From the NCBI RefSeq assembly GCF_029338575.1, contig NZ_CP119992.1:1860001-1924000 (forward strand): DNA of 64,000 nt, read 5' to 3'. The DNA is from Halomarina halobia. GTDB lineage: Archaea; Halobacteriota; Halobacteria; Halobacteriales; Haloarculaceae. Shown in pieces: positions 26,765 to 36,743 of this stretch. Positions within the stretch are counted from its first letter, which is position 1. Every line of letters begins with the position of its first letter. The position numbers were made by a program, and so were the translations under genes. The notes under the pieces are model-generated. The model worked only from the letters and a program-made list of their open reading frames with translations, did no database searches and had not been told where the DNA came from.

Positions 26765-27412
26765 CTAGAGGTACGGCACGAGAGCCGCCACTAGCTTGTT
26801 CTCCGCCCGGCGCAGGTGCTCCTCGGCGGTGCGCCGCTCGACGCCCACCGCCGCCGCGATGGCCGCGGTCGAGGTCTCCCGCGGAATGGCGTAGTACCCC
26901 CGCTCGTAGGCCGTCGTGAACGCCTCGCGCTGGCGGGCGGTGAGCGTCGGGAGCACCTCCTCGATCGTCAGCAGCGGGGCGTCGGGGCGGACGGACTCGA
27001 TTTCGCGCTTCGCCTCCACCGAGATGTCGAACCCGTCGGCGATCAGGTCGCGGTAGCAGGCGGTGAGCGCCGCCGGGTCGAGCGCGAGCAGGCGGCAGAA
27101 CTTCGCTCCCTCGGCGTAGCGCAGCGGCGGCACCAGCAGGCAGTCGTGCGCCCGCAGGTACCGCTCGACGTGCGTCGGATCGCGCTCCTTGAGACAGCGC
27201 TCGGTCACCACGACGAGTTCGCCCTCCCGGCGGAGGGACTCCCGGACGCCGAGTGACGCCTCGACGCGGGCGAGCGTCTCCTCGGCCGCCCCGTCGGTGA
27301 CGTGCAGCAGGTCGCAGTGGTCGTTGCACCACAGTTCGATGCGCGCGTCGGTGCCCGCCGTCGCCGCGGCGTACCCCTCCGCCCCCCGGATGCGGAAGAT
27401 CGCTTCGTACAT
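26765..27412 (-). CDS. bacterio-opsin-activator-type HTH_10 regulator, likely hut regulator
   Basis: A 215-residue regulator. The N-terminal about 150 residues form the ligand/GAF-like sensor part seen in Bat-type proteins. The C-terminal HTH_10 domain (about 156-208) reads LTARQREAFTTAYERGYYAI and RRTAEEHLRRAENKLVAAL. A TTTATAT box on the minus strand (27434-27440) lies 22-28 nt upstream of the ATG, so the mRNA is leaderless. It is divergent from hutU with 85 nt between, which suggests control of hutUGIH. Effector and sign of regulation are inference. Confidence 0.85.
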   Translation of the reverse strand: MYEAIFRIRGAEGYAAATAGTDARIELWCNDHCDLLHVTDGAAEETLARVEASLGVRESLRREGELVVVTERCLKERDPTHVERYLRAHDCLLVPPLRYAEGAKFCRLLALDPAALTACYRDLIADGFDISVEAKREIESVRPDAPLLTIEEVLPTLTARQREAFTTAYERGYYAIPRETSTAAIAAAVGVERRTAEEHLRRAENKLVAALVPYL

Positions 27413-27497
27413 CGTCGGGGGTCGACGGGGAGCAAATATAAATCCCCCTCCGCACGCGGGGTCGAAGGTATTCCCGTAACCGTAACGATTCTACAGT

Positions 27498-29252
27498 ATG
27501 GACGAGCGAGCGCGGCGCGAGAGCGACACCGATCCCGACTTCGACGTCGGCGAACCGAGCGAGACGTGGCGCGAGTACCGGGGAGCCCGGACCGGCGCGG
27601 AGATCGAGTGTGAAGGGTGGCGACAGGAGGCCGCCCTCCGCATGCTGAACAACAACCTCGACCCCGAGGTGGCCGAGGACGCGGAGCGGCTGGTCGTCTA
27701 CGGCGGGACGGGACGGGCCGCGCGGTCCTGGGACGCCTACGACGCGATCGTCGACGAACTCCGGACGCTCGGGGACGAGGAGACGCTCCTCGTCCAGTCC
27801 GGAAAGCCCGTCGGGCGGTTCCGCACCCACGAGCGCGCCCCGCGGGTGCTCATCGCCAACTCCAACCTCGTCGGCAAGTGGGACGACTGGGAGCACTTCC
27901 ACGAACTGGAGGCGAGGGGCCTGATCATGTACGGACAGATGACCGCCGGCTCGTGGGCCTACATCGGCACGCAGGGCATTGTTCAGGGCACCTACGAGAC
28001 GCTCGCGGAGTGCGCCCGCCAGCACTGGCCCGAGAGCGACGGCCTCCGGGGGCGGATCGTCGCCACCGGCGGCCTCGGCGGGATGGGCGGCGCGCAGCCG
28101 CTCGCCGTGACGATGAACGGCGGGGTCTGCATCGCGGCCGAGGTGGACGAGGCGCGGATCGACCGCCGGATCGAGACGGGCTACTGCGAGGCGAAGGCCG
28201 ACGACGTAGACGAGGCGATCGAGGCGGCCCGCGAGGCCGCCGAGGCGGGCGAGCCGTACTCCGTCGGGGTCGTGGCGAACGCCGCCGATATGCTGGAGGG
28301 GATGCTGGAGCGCGGCTTCGTCCCCGACGTGGTGACCGACCAGACGAGCGCCCACGACGAACTGGAGGGGTACGTCCCGTCGGGCTACGCCGTCGCCGAG
28401 GCCGACGCGCTGCGCGAGCAGGACCCGGAGCGGTACGTCGAGGAGAGCCTCGACACGATGGCCCGCCACGTCCGCGCCATCCTCGACCTGCAGGAGCGGG
28501 GCGCGGTCGCCTTCGAGTACGGCAACAACATCCGCGGGCAGGTCGCAGAGCACCGAGATATGACCACTGCGTTCGACTTCCCGGGCTTCGTGCCCGCCTA
28601 CGTCCGCCCGCTGTTCTGTCGCGGGAGGGGACCGTTCCGCTGGGTGGCGCTCTCGGGCGACCCGGCGGACATCCGCCGCACCGACGAGGCGGTCCTCGAA
28701 CTCTTCCCCGAGGACGAGGCGCTCGGCCGCTGGATCGACCTCGCGTCGGAGGAGGTGCACTTCCAGGGGCTCCCCTCGCGGGTGTGCTGGCTGGGCTACC
28801 GGACCGACGAACGGGGGCTCACCGAGCGCGCGCAGTTCGCGCTGCGGATCAACGACCTCGTGCGCGAGGGCGAGATCCGCGCGCCGATCGTCGTCACGCG
28901 CGACCACCTCGACGCGGGGAGCGTCGCCAGCCCGCACCGCGAGACGGAGGCGATGCGCGACGGATCGGACGCGGTCGCCGACTGGCCGATCCTCAACGCG
29001 CTGCTCAACTGCGCGGCGGGCGCGGACATCGTGAGCGTCCACGACGGCGGGGGCGTCGGCATCGGCAACGCGCTGCACGCGAACAACCACGTCGTCCTCG
29101 ACGGCTCCGACCTCGCCGCCGAGAAGGCCCGGGCGGTCTTCACGACCGACCCCGGCACGGGCGTGATCCGTCACGCCGACGCCGGCTACGAGGAGGCGCT
29201 GGAGGAGGCCGAGCGCTCGGGCGTCCGCGTCCCGATGCGGGAGGAGCGGTGA
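27498..29252 (+). CDS. hutU: urocanate hydratase
   Basis: A 584-residue NAD+-dependent urocanase converting urocanate to 4-imidazolone-5-propionate, the second step of histidine degradation. Signatures are the N-terminal [35 protein letters not shown], the NAD-binding [20 protein letters not shown], and the C-terminal [20 protein letters not shown]. Length is slightly above the usual 550-560. It is the first gene of the hutUGIH operon and the next starts 1 nt after the stop codon. Confidence 0.96.
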   Translation: MDERARRESDTDPDFDVGEPSETWREYRGARTGAEIECEGWRQEAALRMLNNNLDPEVAEDAERLVVYGGTGRAARSWDAYDAIVDELRTLGDEETLLVQSGKPVGRFRTHERAPRVLIANSNLVGKWDDWEHFHELEARGLIMYGQMTAGSWAYIGTQGIVQGTYETLAECARQHWPESDGLRGRIVATGGLGGMGGAQPLAVTMNGGVCIAAEVDEARIDRRIETGYCEAKADDVDEAIEAAREAAEAGEPYSVGVVANAADMLEGMLERGFVPDVVTDQTSAHDELEGYVPSGYAVAEADALREQDPERYVEESLDTMARHVRAILDLQERGAVAFEYGNNIRGQVAEHRDMTTAFDFPGFVPAYVRPLFCRGRGPFRWVALSGDPADIRRTDEAVLELFPEDEALGRWIDLASEEVHFQGLPSRVCWLGYRTDERGLTERAQFALRINDLVREGEIRAPIVVTRDHLDAGSVASPHRETEAMRDGSDAVADWPILNALLNCAAGADIVSVHDGGGVGIGNALHANNHVVLDGSDLAAEKARAVFTTDPGTGVIRHADAGYEEALEEAERSGVRVPMREER

Positions 29253-29253
29253 C

Positions 29254-30186
29254 GTGTCCCGCCTCGATCCGCCCGCCGCGTGGGAACCGACGTCAGACGA
29301 CCGGAACGACGAGCAGTTCGGCCACGTCGTCGAACCGGTGAGCGCCGAGGGGGCGATCGACGCGGACGCCGTCCTGCTCGGCGAGCCCTACGACGGCGCG
29401 GTGATCGGCCGCCCCGGCGCGCGCGAGGGGCCGGCCGCGATCCGCCGGGAACTCGCGGGGGTGAAGACCCACCGCTTCGGGTCGGGGGCCGCCCCGTTGG
29501 TCGGCGACTGCGGCGACGTGTCGCTCGACGGACGCGAGCCGGTCGCCGACGCCCAGGAGACCGTCGCGGCGGTCGCCCGCCGCCTCCACGAGTCGGGCGC
29601 GTTCCCCGTCTTCCTCGGGGGGGACAACTCCCTCACCTACGCGAACGCCCGCCCCCTGCTCGAGCGAGGGAGCCTGGGCGTCGTCAACCTCGACGCCCAC
29701 CTGGACGTGCGCGAGGCGCGCGACGGGCCGACCAGCGGCACCCCCTACCGACAGCTGTTCGAGGCGGGGCTCGACGCCTACGCCTGCGTCGGGGCGCGCC
29801 ACTTCGAGACATCGACCGCCTACGCCGAGTACGTCGCCGAGCGCGGGGGGACGGTCGTCACGGCCGAGGCACTCGGCGACGGCGTGGAGAGAGCCGCGGA
29901 GCGCGCGCTCGACGCGCTCGGCGACGTCGAGCGGGTGTACGTCAGCGTCGACCTCGACGTGCTGGACGCGACCGCCGCGCCGGGCGTGAGCGCGCCGACC
30001 CCCGGCGGTCTCACCACCCGGGAGCTGTTCCGGGTCCTCCGGCGCGTCGTCGCGGACGAGCGGGTCCGCGGGTTCGAGGTCGTCGAGTGCGCCCCGCCGC
30101 TCGACCGGGACGGCCGGACGGTCGCCGCCGCCGCCCGCGCCGTCGCCCACGTGCTAAGTACCGTCGCGTCGAGGGGACAGCCATGA
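29254..30186 (+). CDS. hutG: formimidoylglutamase
   Basis: A 310-residue ureohydrolase (arginase fold, Mn-dependent) that cleaves N-formimidoyl-L-glutamate to glutamate and formamide. Metal motifs are [17 protein letters not shown] (Asp), [14 protein letters not shown] (DAHxD) and [16 protein letters not shown] (SxDxDxxD). It begins with GTG immediately after hutU and overlaps hutI by 4 nt. Its place in the operon distinguishes it from agmatinase or arginase relatives. Confidence 0.94.
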   Translation: MSRLDPPAAWEPTSDDRNDEQFGHVVEPVSAEGAIDADAVLLGEPYDGAVIGRPGAREGPAAIRRELAGVKTHRFGSGAAPLVGDCGDVSLDGREPVADAQETVAAVARRLHESGAFPVFLGGDNSLTYANARPLLERGSLGVVNLDAHLDVREARDGPTSGTPYRQLFEAGLDAYACVGARHFETSTAYAEYVAERGGTVVTAEALGDGVERAAERALDALGDVERVYVSVDLDVLDATAAPGVSAPTPGGLTTRELFRVLRRVVADERVRGFEVVECAPPLDRDGRTVAAAARAVAHVLSTVASRGQP

Positions 30187-31385
30187 CGCGGACCGTGCTC
30201 CACGGCGCGAGCGAGGTGTTCGTCGGCCCCGGTGAGCGGATCGAGGACGGCGCAGTCGCGATCGAGGACGGGCGGATCGTCGCCGTCGGCCCCTCGGCGG
30301 CGGTGACGCGCGAGCACCCCCCCGAGAACGCCGACACCGCCCTCGACGCGACCGGGAAGACCCTGCTCCCGGGATTCGTTGACTCCCACACGCACGCGCT
30401 GTTCGCGGGCGACCGATCGGACGAGTTCGCGGCGAAGCTGCGCGGGAAGACCTACGGCGAGATCCTCGCCGCGGGCGGCGGCATCCTCCGCACCGTCCGG
30501 GCGGTCCGCGAGGCGAGCGACGAGGTGTTACTGGCGAACCTCCTCGGCCACCTCGACGCGATGCTCGCCCACGGGACGACGACCGTCGAGGTGAAGTCGG
30601 GCTACGGGCTGGACGCCGAGACGGAGCTTCGCATGCTCGACGCGATCGCGCGGGCGGACGCCGCGCACCCGATCGACGTCGTCCCGACGTTCATGGGCGC
30701 ACACGCCGTCCCCGAGGGGCGCGACGCGGACGAGTACGCCGAGCGCGTCGCCGAGGAGCAGGTGCCCGCCGTCGCCGAGCAGGGGATCGCCGAGTTCTGC
30801 GACGCGTTCTGCGAGGAGGGCGTATTCTCCGTCGAACAGTCCCGGCGCGTGCTCGCGGCCGGCGTCGAGCACGGCCTGACGCCGAAGGTCCACGCGGAGG
30901 AGCTCTCGCACCTCGGCGGGACGAAGCTGGCCGCGTCGCTCGGCGCGGCCAGCGCCGATCACCTCCTGCACGCCACCCGCGAGGACGCCCGCGCGCTGGC
31001 CGAGGCGGGCGTGACGGCCGTCTTCCTCCCCGGCACCGCCTTCGGCCTCGGCGCGGCGTACGCTGACCCCGCGCCGTTCCTGGAGGCGGGCGCGACGATC
31101 GCCGTCGCCTCCGACTTCAACCCGAACTGCTACGCCCGGAGCATGGGGTTCGCGACCACGCTGGCCTGCGTCGGGATGGGGCTCGACCCGGCCGCGGCGG
31201 TCGCCGCGGCCACCGACGGCGGCGCGCGGGCGCTGAACCGCGACGATCGCGGGACGCTCCGCGAGGGCGCGCGCGCCGACGTCGCGGTCGTGGACGCCCC
31301 CTCGCACGTCCACGTGCCGTACGTCTTCGACACGAACCCCGTCGAGACCGTCCTGAAGGACGGGGAGGTGGCGCATGGCCGGTGA
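30183..31385 (+). CDS. hutI: imidazolonepropionase
   Basis: A 400-residue metal-dependent amidohydrolase converting imidazolonepropionate to N-formimidoyl-glutamate. Zinc ligands sit in [18 protein letters not shown] (HxH) and [33 protein letters not shown] and [16 protein letters not shown] complete the active site. Size is normal. It overlaps hutG by 4 nt and hutH by 11 nt, so the operon is tightly coupled. Confidence 0.95.
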   Translation: MTRTVLHGASEVFVGPGERIEDGAVAIEDGRIVAVGPSAAVTREHPPENADTALDATGKTLLPGFVDSHTHALFAGDRSDEFAAKLRGKTYGEILAAGGGILRTVRAVREASDEVLLANLLGHLDAMLAHGTTTVEVKSGYGLDAETELRMLDAIARADAAHPIDVVPTFMGAHAVPEGRDADEYAERVAEEQVPAVAEQGIAEFCDAFCEEGVFSVEQSRRVLAAGVEHGLTPKVHAEELSHLGGTKLAASLGAASADHLLHATREDARALAEAGVTAVFLPGTAFGLGAAYADPAPFLEAGATIAVASDFNPNCYARSMGFATTLACVGMGLDPAAAVAAATDGGARALNRDDRGTLREGARADVAVVDAPSHVHVPYVFDTNPVETVLKDGEVAHGR

Positions 31386-33012
31386 GGTCGTACTCGACGG
31401 CGCGTCGCTCACCCCCGAGGACGTGGTCGCGGTCGCGCGCGAGGGTGCCCGCGTCGCCGTCGCCGACGAGGCGCGCGAGGCGATCCGGGCGTCACGCGAG
31501 CGCGTCGAGAGCGTGATCGAGAGCGGCGAGGCCGTCTACGGCATCAACACCGGGTTCGGCGACCTCGTGGACGAGCGCATCCCGCCCGAGGAGGTCGATC
31601 GCCTCCAGACGAACCTCGTGCGGAGCCACGCCTCGGGCGCGGGGCGCGAACTGACGGGGGAGGAGGTCCGCGCGATGACCCTCGCGCGGATCAACGCGCT
31701 CGCGAAGGGTTACTCCGGCGTCCGCGAGGTCGTCGTCGACCACCTCGTGACGCTCGTCAACGAGCGCGTCCACCCGGTCGTCCGCTCGCGGGGCAGCCTC
31801 GGCGCGAGCGGCGATCTCGCCCCGCTTGCGGAGATGGCGCTCGTGCTCCTCGGCGAGGGAACGGCGCGGGTCGAACGGAGTTCGACCGAACGGTCGAGCG
31901 GGGAGGAGCGGCGCGACGACCCGCGGGCGGACGCGGACGGCGAGCGCCTGCCGGGGGACGAGGCGCTCGCGGCGGTCGGCCTCGAACCGCTCACGCTCCG
32001 CGCGAAGGAGGGCCTCGCGCTCATCAACGGGACGCAACTGACGGTGGGGATCGCGGCGCTGCTCGTCCACGACGCGGAACGCCTCTGTCGCGCGGCGGAC
32101 GCCGCGGGCGCGCTCACGACCGAGGTGACGATGGGGACGACGGCGGCCGCCGACGCGGCCGTCCAGGCGGTCCGTCCGCACGCCGGACAGGCGGTCAGCG
32201 CGGCGAACGTCAAGCGGCTCTGCGCCGATTCCGAAGTCGTCGAGTCCCACCGCAACTGCGACCGCGTGCAGGACGCCTACTCGATCCGCTGCCTGCCGCA
32301 GGTCCACGGCGCGGTCCGCGACGCCGTCACCCACCTCCGCGGGGCGGTCGAGGTCGAACTCAACAGCGCGACGGACAACCCGCTCGTCTTCGCGGCGGGC
32401 CGCGTGGACCGCCGCACCAGCGGCACCGACGTCGCCGACGTCGTCTCCGGGGGCAACTTCCACGGCGAACCGCTCGCGCTTCGGCTCGATTACGTCACGG
32501 GCGCGCTCACCGAACTCGCCGCCATCGCGGAGCGCCGCGTCGACCGCATGCTCAACCCGCACGTCCAGGAGCCCCACCTCCCGCCCTTCCTCACGCCCGA
32601 CAGCGGCCTCCGCTCGGGGCTCATGATCGCGCAGTACACCGCCGCGGCGCACGTCGCCGAGTGCCGGGCGATCGGCCGCGCGTCGTCGGACAACGTCCCC
32701 GTCAGCGGGAACCAGGAGGACCACGTCAGCATGAGCGCGACGGCGGCGTTCGCCGCCCGCCGGGCGCTCGACGCCGCCCGCACCGTCGTCGGGATCGAAC
32801 TGCTGTGCGGCGCGCAGGCCGCCGAGTTCGTGGACCCCGGATTGGAACACGGCGTCGGGACGGGCGCGACCTACGGGGCGGTCCGCGAGGTCGTCCCGCC
32901 GCTCTCCGAGGACCGTCCCCTCCGCCCGGACATCGCCGCCTGCGACGCGCTCGTCGCGAGCGGCGCGCTGGACGAGGCGCTCGCCGGGGCGCTCGACGAC
33001 GCGATAGAATAG
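31375..33012 (+). CDS. hutH: histidine ammonia-lyase
   Basis: A 545-residue enzyme deaminating L-histidine to urocanate, the first step of the pathway. The autocatalytic MIO cofactor would form from Ala-Ser-Gly in GSLGASGDLAPLAEMALVL. Other signatures are GINTGFGDLVDERI, INGTQLTVGIAALLVHDA, DAYSIRCLPQVHGAVRDA and the substrate-site SGNQEDHVSMSATAAF. After LLGEGTARV there is a polar, charged insertion of about 20 residues (31876-31938) before the conserved GERLPGDEAL. This is a surface loop and probably harmless. Confidence 0.95.
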   Translation: MAGEVVLDGASLTPEDVVAVAREGARVAVADEAREAIRASRERVESVIESGEAVYGINTGFGDLVDERIPPEEVDRLQTNLVRSHASGAGRELTGEEVRAMTLARINALAKGYSGVREVVVDHLVTLVNERVHPVVRSRGSLGASGDLAPLAEMALVLLGEGTARVERSSTERSSGEERRDDPRADADGERLPGDEALAAVGLEPLTLRAKEGLALINGTQLTVGIAALLVHDAERLCRAADAAGALTTEVTMGTTAAADAAVQAVRPHAGQAVSAANVKRLCADSEVVESHRNCDRVQDAYSIRCLPQVHGAVRDAVTHLRGAVEVELNSATDNPLVFAAGRVDRRTSGTDVADVVSGGNFHGEPLALRLDYVTGALTELAAIAERRVDRMLNPHVQEPHLPPFLTPDSGLRSGLMIAQYTAAAHVAECRAIGRASSDNVPVSGNQEDHVSMSATAAFAARRALDAARTVVGIELLCGAQAAEFVDPGLEHGVGTGATYGAVREVVPPLSEDRPLRPDIAACDALVASGALDEALAGALDDAIE

Positions 33013-33035
33013 CGGTCGACGGCGGTCCGCGCCGC

Positions 33036-33650
33036 TCAGGCGGAGGCTTCGGGTTCCGTCTCCGACTCCTCGCCGTCCGACTCGAGGTCCTCGAGCGCGC
33101 TCAGCGCGGCGCGGCGGTAGCGCTCGGCGTCGAACTCGCCGTCGTCGCCGTAGTGCTCGCGGGCCATCTCCGCGTACTCGCCGCCCTCGTCGAACGCCCG
33201 GACGCGTTCGAGGGTGCGCATCGCGGTCTCGACGACCCAGCGGTCGCGGGTGTCCGCGTCCACCGTCGTGATGGACTCGGGGCGGACGGAGACGTTGACC
33301 TCGCCCTCGTCGGTCTCGTAGGTGCGGGGCTTGCCGACGACGGCGACGTACTCCGGTGGCTCCGCCTCGCGGAGGTGGCTCGCGGCGTCGGGCTGGTACT
33401 GGCCGGCGTACATGAAGAACGTGCCCGTCGGATCGACGACCCGTCCCTGCCAGTACTCGCTGTCGCTGCCGACGTCCTCCGTCTCGGTGAGGGTGCCGAC
33501 GATGAACACGCGGTTTGCGCGCTCGCCGGTGGGAAGCAGCGCGTAGACCGGGGCGCGCTCCTCGTCGGACTCCTTGAACGTGTAGCCCGCGTCGTTGAAC
33601 TCGGTCGCGAAGACGCGGCGGGCGACCTCGCGGGTGGGTGCTCCGGACAT
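33036..33650 (-). CDS. rpap3: RPA-associated protein
   Basis: A 204-residue OB-fold protein (TREVARRVFATEFNDAGYTF, RVFIVGTLTETEDVGSDSEY, GRVVDPTGTFFMYAGQYQPD) with a long acidic tail. Haloarchaeal RPA genes come in pairs with such associated proteins, which bind or stabilise the RPA single-strand binding protein. Its ATG directly follows the stop of the RPA gene with no gap. I assign the rpa3/rpap3 pair because the partner has a single OB fold plus zinc finger and about 310 residues. Confidence 0.88.
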   Translation of the reverse strand: MSGAPTREVARRVFATEFNDAGYTFKESDEERAPVYALLPTGERANRVFIVGTLTETEDVGSDSEYWQGRVVDPTGTFFMYAGQYQPDAASHLREAEPPEYVAVVGKPRTYETDEGEVNVSVRPESITTVDADTRDRWVVETAMRTLERVRAFDEGGEYAEMAREHYGDDGEFDAERYRRAALSALEDLESDGEESETEPEASA

Positions 33651-34577
33651 CTACATCGACCTCGCCTTGATGAGCGCCGCCTCGGGATCGACCGGCCCGA
33701 GCCGTTCGAACTCGTTCGCCAGGACGTAGCGGCCGAGCGTCGGCCCGCGCACGCGGTAGTAGACCCCCAGCACGTCCGCCTTCATCTCGTCGGCGACGAC
33801 GGACGTGTCGAGCGCGTCCATCGCCATCTGCTTCGCCTCCTCCAGCGCGATGCCGGTGAGTTCCTCGGTCATCTCCTGGTTGAAGATGACCTCGTGGACG
33901 TCCGTCCCGTCGTCGAGGACGCCCTTGATGCGGAGATCGAACTCGCCTTCGACCTCGCCGTGTTCGCTACACCGACCGTTCTGGAGCACGCGGGTGCACC
34001 CCTCCTCGGGGCAGCGCTTGATGAGGCCGCTGCCGCGCTGGACGTCGACCATCGCGCCCTCGACCTCGGTGGCGTCGTCGCCCACCTCGATGTCCTCCTC
34101 GAGGCGCTCGATGCTCGTCGTCCGGTTGAGCTTCACCGAGTACCGGCCCTGGTACTCGTCGGTGACGACGTTCCCGAGGCGGTAGACCGCGCCCTCCTCC
34201 AGTTCGGGGAGGTCGCTCGTCGTGAACGAGACGAACTTGATGGTGCCCGACTCGTCGCCGAGCAGGCCCACCTGCGAGATGGCGTCGCTGCGGGGCTCCC
34301 ACAGGTCGACCACCTTCGCGCGCACGTCGATCCACTGCTCGTCCTCGTCGACGTCGGCGACCTGCACGAGGTCGTTGCCGCCGCCGCCGAGCTGATCGCG
34401 GTCCATCCCGGCCTCGTCGAGGTAGCTGCTCACGATGGAGCGCCGGGCCTCCTCGGCGGGGACCTTGTAGTCGTTCACCAGCGTCTCGAGGCGGGTCTGC
34501 ACCTCCTCTACCGTTATATCCAGTTGGTCGGAGAACTGCGCCTGTATCGCTTCGGCGTGTTGTCGAAGTTCCGTCAT
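33651..34577 (-). CDS. rpa3: single-stranded DNA-binding protein RPA (zinc-finger type)
   Basis: A 308-residue replication protein A. The N-terminus is helical (residues about 1-60), and an OB fold follows at about 70-170 (VQVADVDEDEQWIDVRAKVV, GLLGDESGTIKFVSFTTSDL). A zinc finger lies at about 188-203 (KRCPEEGCTRVLQNGRCSEH), then a C-terminal RPA-like region. It coats ssDNA in replication, repair and recombination. It is transcribed with rpap3 immediately downstream. The Rpa3 assignment follows Haloferax naming from memory. Confidence 0.9.
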   Translation of the reverse strand: MTELRQHAEAIQAQFSDQLDITVEEVQTRLETLVNDYKVPAEEARRSIVSSYLDEAGMDRDQLGGGGNDLVQVADVDEDEQWIDVRAKVVDLWEPRSDAISQVGLLGDESGTIKFVSFTTSDLPELEEGAVYRLGNVVTDEYQGRYSVKLNRTTSIERLEEDIEVGDDATEVEGAMVDVQRGSGLIKRCPEEGCTRVLQNGRCSEHGEVEGEFDLRIKGVLDDGTDVHEVIFNQEMTEELTGIALEEAKQMAMDALDTSVVADEMKADVLGVYYRVRGPTLGRYVLANEFERLGPVDPEAALIKARSM

Positions 34578-34871
34578 GGTTGCCGTCTCCGCGTGTTTTC
34601 AGTGGGAGACGTACGTCGCTTGGTTCCTGATGGTATAAAAACCTGCGCTAGCGGGGTGAAAGTGAACGGGAGCGCCTCAGTCGGTCGAGAGTGGGCGTCT
34701 CGGTCGGCCGGTCACGCCGTGTCGAGGAGGCCACACGGCTCATCGCCGGCGCGCCGCCCGTTCGCGCGCACGTACTGCGGGGAGTTTCCTCGCGTCGAAA
34801 TCCGGGACGTCCGAGGCGGTGCGCGAGCGGCGTGTAAGCGGACGTCGCTACCGATCAACACGCGGACGGGG
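34578..34871. other. gene-poor divergent intergenic region
   Basis: About 294 nt between divergent genes. TATAAAAACC near 34634-34643 is the only strong AT-rich element. Read on the minus strand (GGTTTTTATA) it is a credible box A for rpa3 with a leader of about 30 nt. I see no RNA gene or open frame with convincing composition in the remainder. Confidence 0.4.
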
Positions 34872-35207
34872 ATGGTACGTCTCCGCGCCGCGTTCGACCT
34901 CGCGTACTACCCGCTCGACGTGACCGCCGCCTACCACGAGATCGACTGGCGCGAGTCGGGGGATTTCGCCGTGGTGTACCACGAGGACGTTCACGGAGTC
35001 ACGGGCGGGTGGACGCGCGCCTGGCATCGCCACGACGGGCATACCTTCGACGGTCGACCCGTGCGCGACCACTTCCACCCGCCACCCGACGCGGGTGATC
35101 CGACGCCGCACGAACACGCGAATCACGCCTACGACGTACTACGGGCCGTCGAGACGTCGACGCTCCGGCGGATCGAGCGGCACCCGCTCCACGAACGGCA
35201 GGAGTGA
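34872..35207 (+). CDS. small His-rich protein, unknown function
   Basis: A 111-residue protein: MVRLRAAFDLAYYPLDVTAA, then YHEIDWRESGDFAVVYHEDV and a His-rich stretch HRHDGHTFDGRPVRDHFHPP, ending in a helical segment with HEHANHAYDVLRAVETS. The RDHFHPP pattern recalls TumE/DUF6516-like toxin proteins, but there is no clear antitoxin beside it, so that is weak. Composition (with Asp, Glu, His) looks like real coding sequence. Promoter not evident. Confidence 0.6.
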   Translation: MVRLRAAFDLAYYPLDVTAAYHEIDWRESGDFAVVYHEDVHGVTGGWTRAWHRHDGHTFDGRPVRDHFHPPPDAGDPTPHEHANHAYDVLRAVETSTLRRIERHPLHERQE

Positions 35208-35308
35208 CGAGCGAACCGACACCCCGTCCGCGCTCGTCCACCGAACCTGTCCGCGGCGGATCTCCCGGCGGCGACGGGATTTTGTCACCCGCGCACGAAT
35301 CCGCACGC

Positions 35309-35593
35309 ATGAGCAACAGGCGGCGACTGGAGTTCGTCCTGCGCTCGAAGCTCCGGGCGGCCGGGCGGCAGTACGGCGAGGCGAAGGAGGCCTACCGGGC
35401 GGCGAGGGCCGCGAGCGAGGCCGACCTCCCGATCGACGAGGGGGGCAACGCCCGCGTCGTCTGCCGCCGCTACGCCGAGAAGCGGAGCGTCGAACTCGAC
35501 GCCGGCCTGCGACCCGACTGTTACGACGCCGACCACGTGGACTGCCGGGGCTGCGTCGAGGACATCCGCGACGGACGCATCGAGACGTGGTGA
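35309..35593 (+). CDS. small Cys-containing haloarchaeal protein, unknown
   Basis: A 94-residue protein with a basic helical N-terminus (MSNRRRLEFVLRSKLRAAGR), NARVVCRRYAEKRSVELDAG, and a C-terminal Cys trio (RPDCYDADHVDCRGCVEDI). The Cys spacing could hold a metal but no family is certain. The ATG at 35309 lies about 29 nt after a TTTTG box (35279-35283), consistent with a leaderless transcript. Confidence 0.7.
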   Translation: MSNRRRLEFVLRSKLRAAGRQYGEAKEAYRAARAASEADLPIDEGGNARVVCRRYAEKRSVELDAGLRPDCYDADHVDCRGCVEDIRDGRIETW

Positions 35594-35678
35594 GGGCATC
35601 GAGCGGGCGAGCGGCGACCGGATCGAAGCTACCCCGGTCGGCGATCAGCCTTTGTGATCCGCCGTCGAACCGCCGGCC

Positions 35679-36677
35679 ATGGACACGATAGCCGTCGTCC
35701 TCGCGGGCGGCGTCGGCACGCGCCTCTACCCGGCGAGCTCCCGCGAGCGACCCAAGCAGTTCCTCGCGCTCGACGGCGAGCGTTCCCTGCTCTCCCGGAC
35801 AGTCGAGCGCGTCGAGCCGCTCGCCGACGCGACGTACGTCCTCACGAGGCCGGAGTACGCCGACCTCGTCCCCGACCACGCGCCCGACGCGGAGGTGCTG
35901 GTCGAACCCGCCGGGCGCGACACCGGCCCGGCGCTCGTCTACGCCGCCCACCGCGTCCGCGATGAGGTCGGCGAGTGCGTCCTGCTCAACCTCCCGAGCG
36001 ACCACCGCGTCGGGGACGGCTTCGCGGACCCCGCCGAGCGCGCCCTGCGCGCGGCGCGCGAGACGGGGAAACTAGTCACGCTGGGCGTCGAACCCGACCG
36101 ACCGGCGACCGGCTACGGGTACATTAAACCGGGGACCGACCGCGGCGACTACTTCGACGTGGCGGGCTTCTTCGAGAAGCCGAGCACGGAGGCCGCGGAG
36201 CGCTACGTCTACGACGGCTTCCTCTGGAACGCGGGGGTCTTCGCGTGGACGCCGGAGGCGCTGCTCGACGAAGCCCGCCGCTCCGACCTCGCCCCGCTGG
36301 TCGAGAGCCTCGACGCCGGGCAACCGGAGCGCGGCTTCCGCCTCGTCGAGCCCGTAAGCGTCGACTACGCGATCCTCGAGGGCTGTGCGAACGCCGCGGT
36401 CGTTCCCGCCGACGTCGAGTGGGACGACCTCGGCGCGTGGGACGCGCTCGCCCGCGTCGGCGACCCCGACGCCGCGGGCAACGTCGTCGCGGGGAACGCC
36501 CTGACGGTGGACGCCGAGGACTGCGTGATCGCCACCGACGAGGGGAGTCACGTGAGCGTCGTCGGCGTGGAGGGGCTCACCGTCGCGGCCTACGACGGCC
36601 GCGTGCTCGTCGTGCCCACCGAGGACGCCCAGCGGGTGCGCGAGGTGGTCGCGCGGCTGGAGGCTGAGGAGGAGTGA
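35679..36677 (+). CDS. mannose-1-phosphate guanylyltransferase
   Basis: A 332-residue nucleotidyltransferase. The N-terminal signature VLAGGVGTRLYPASSRERPK followed by QFLAL is the ManC/GMP type. Later motifs are FFEKPSTEAAERYV, WNAGVFAWTPEALLDEA and VDYAILEGCANAAVVPADVE, then WDDLGAWDAL. It lacks the C-terminal phosphomannose isomerase domain of bifunctional ManC. GDP-mannose would feed glycosylation of S-layer or archaellins. It is convergent with the PTS locus. Confidence 0.88.
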   Translation: MDTIAVVLAGGVGTRLYPASSRERPKQFLALDGERSLLSRTVERVEPLADATYVLTRPEYADLVPDHAPDAEVLVEPAGRDTGPALVYAAHRVRDEVGECVLLNLPSDHRVGDGFADPAERALRAARETGKLVTLGVEPDRPATGYGYIKPGTDRGDYFDVAGFFEKPSTEAAERYVYDGFLWNAGVFAWTPEALLDEARRSDLAPLVESLDAGQPERGFRLVEPVSVDYAILEGCANAAVVPADVEWDDLGAWDALARVGDPDAAGNVVAGNALTVDAEDCVIATDEGSHVSVVGVEGLTVAAYDGRVLVVPTEDAQRVREVVARLEAEEE

Positions 36678-36743
36678 GGCGCGACTGGGTGAGGCGAGGC
36701 GGCGCGATAGGGAAGGGAAACGCCGACGCGGGGCGGGCGAGCG

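Noticed and set aside
32661..34871. The long 5' part of a large plus-strand frame reaching 35207
   Set aside because: It overlaps hutH, rpap3 and rpa3 in a shadow frame. Only its last 111 codons from the ATG at 34872 lie outside other genes and look like protein.
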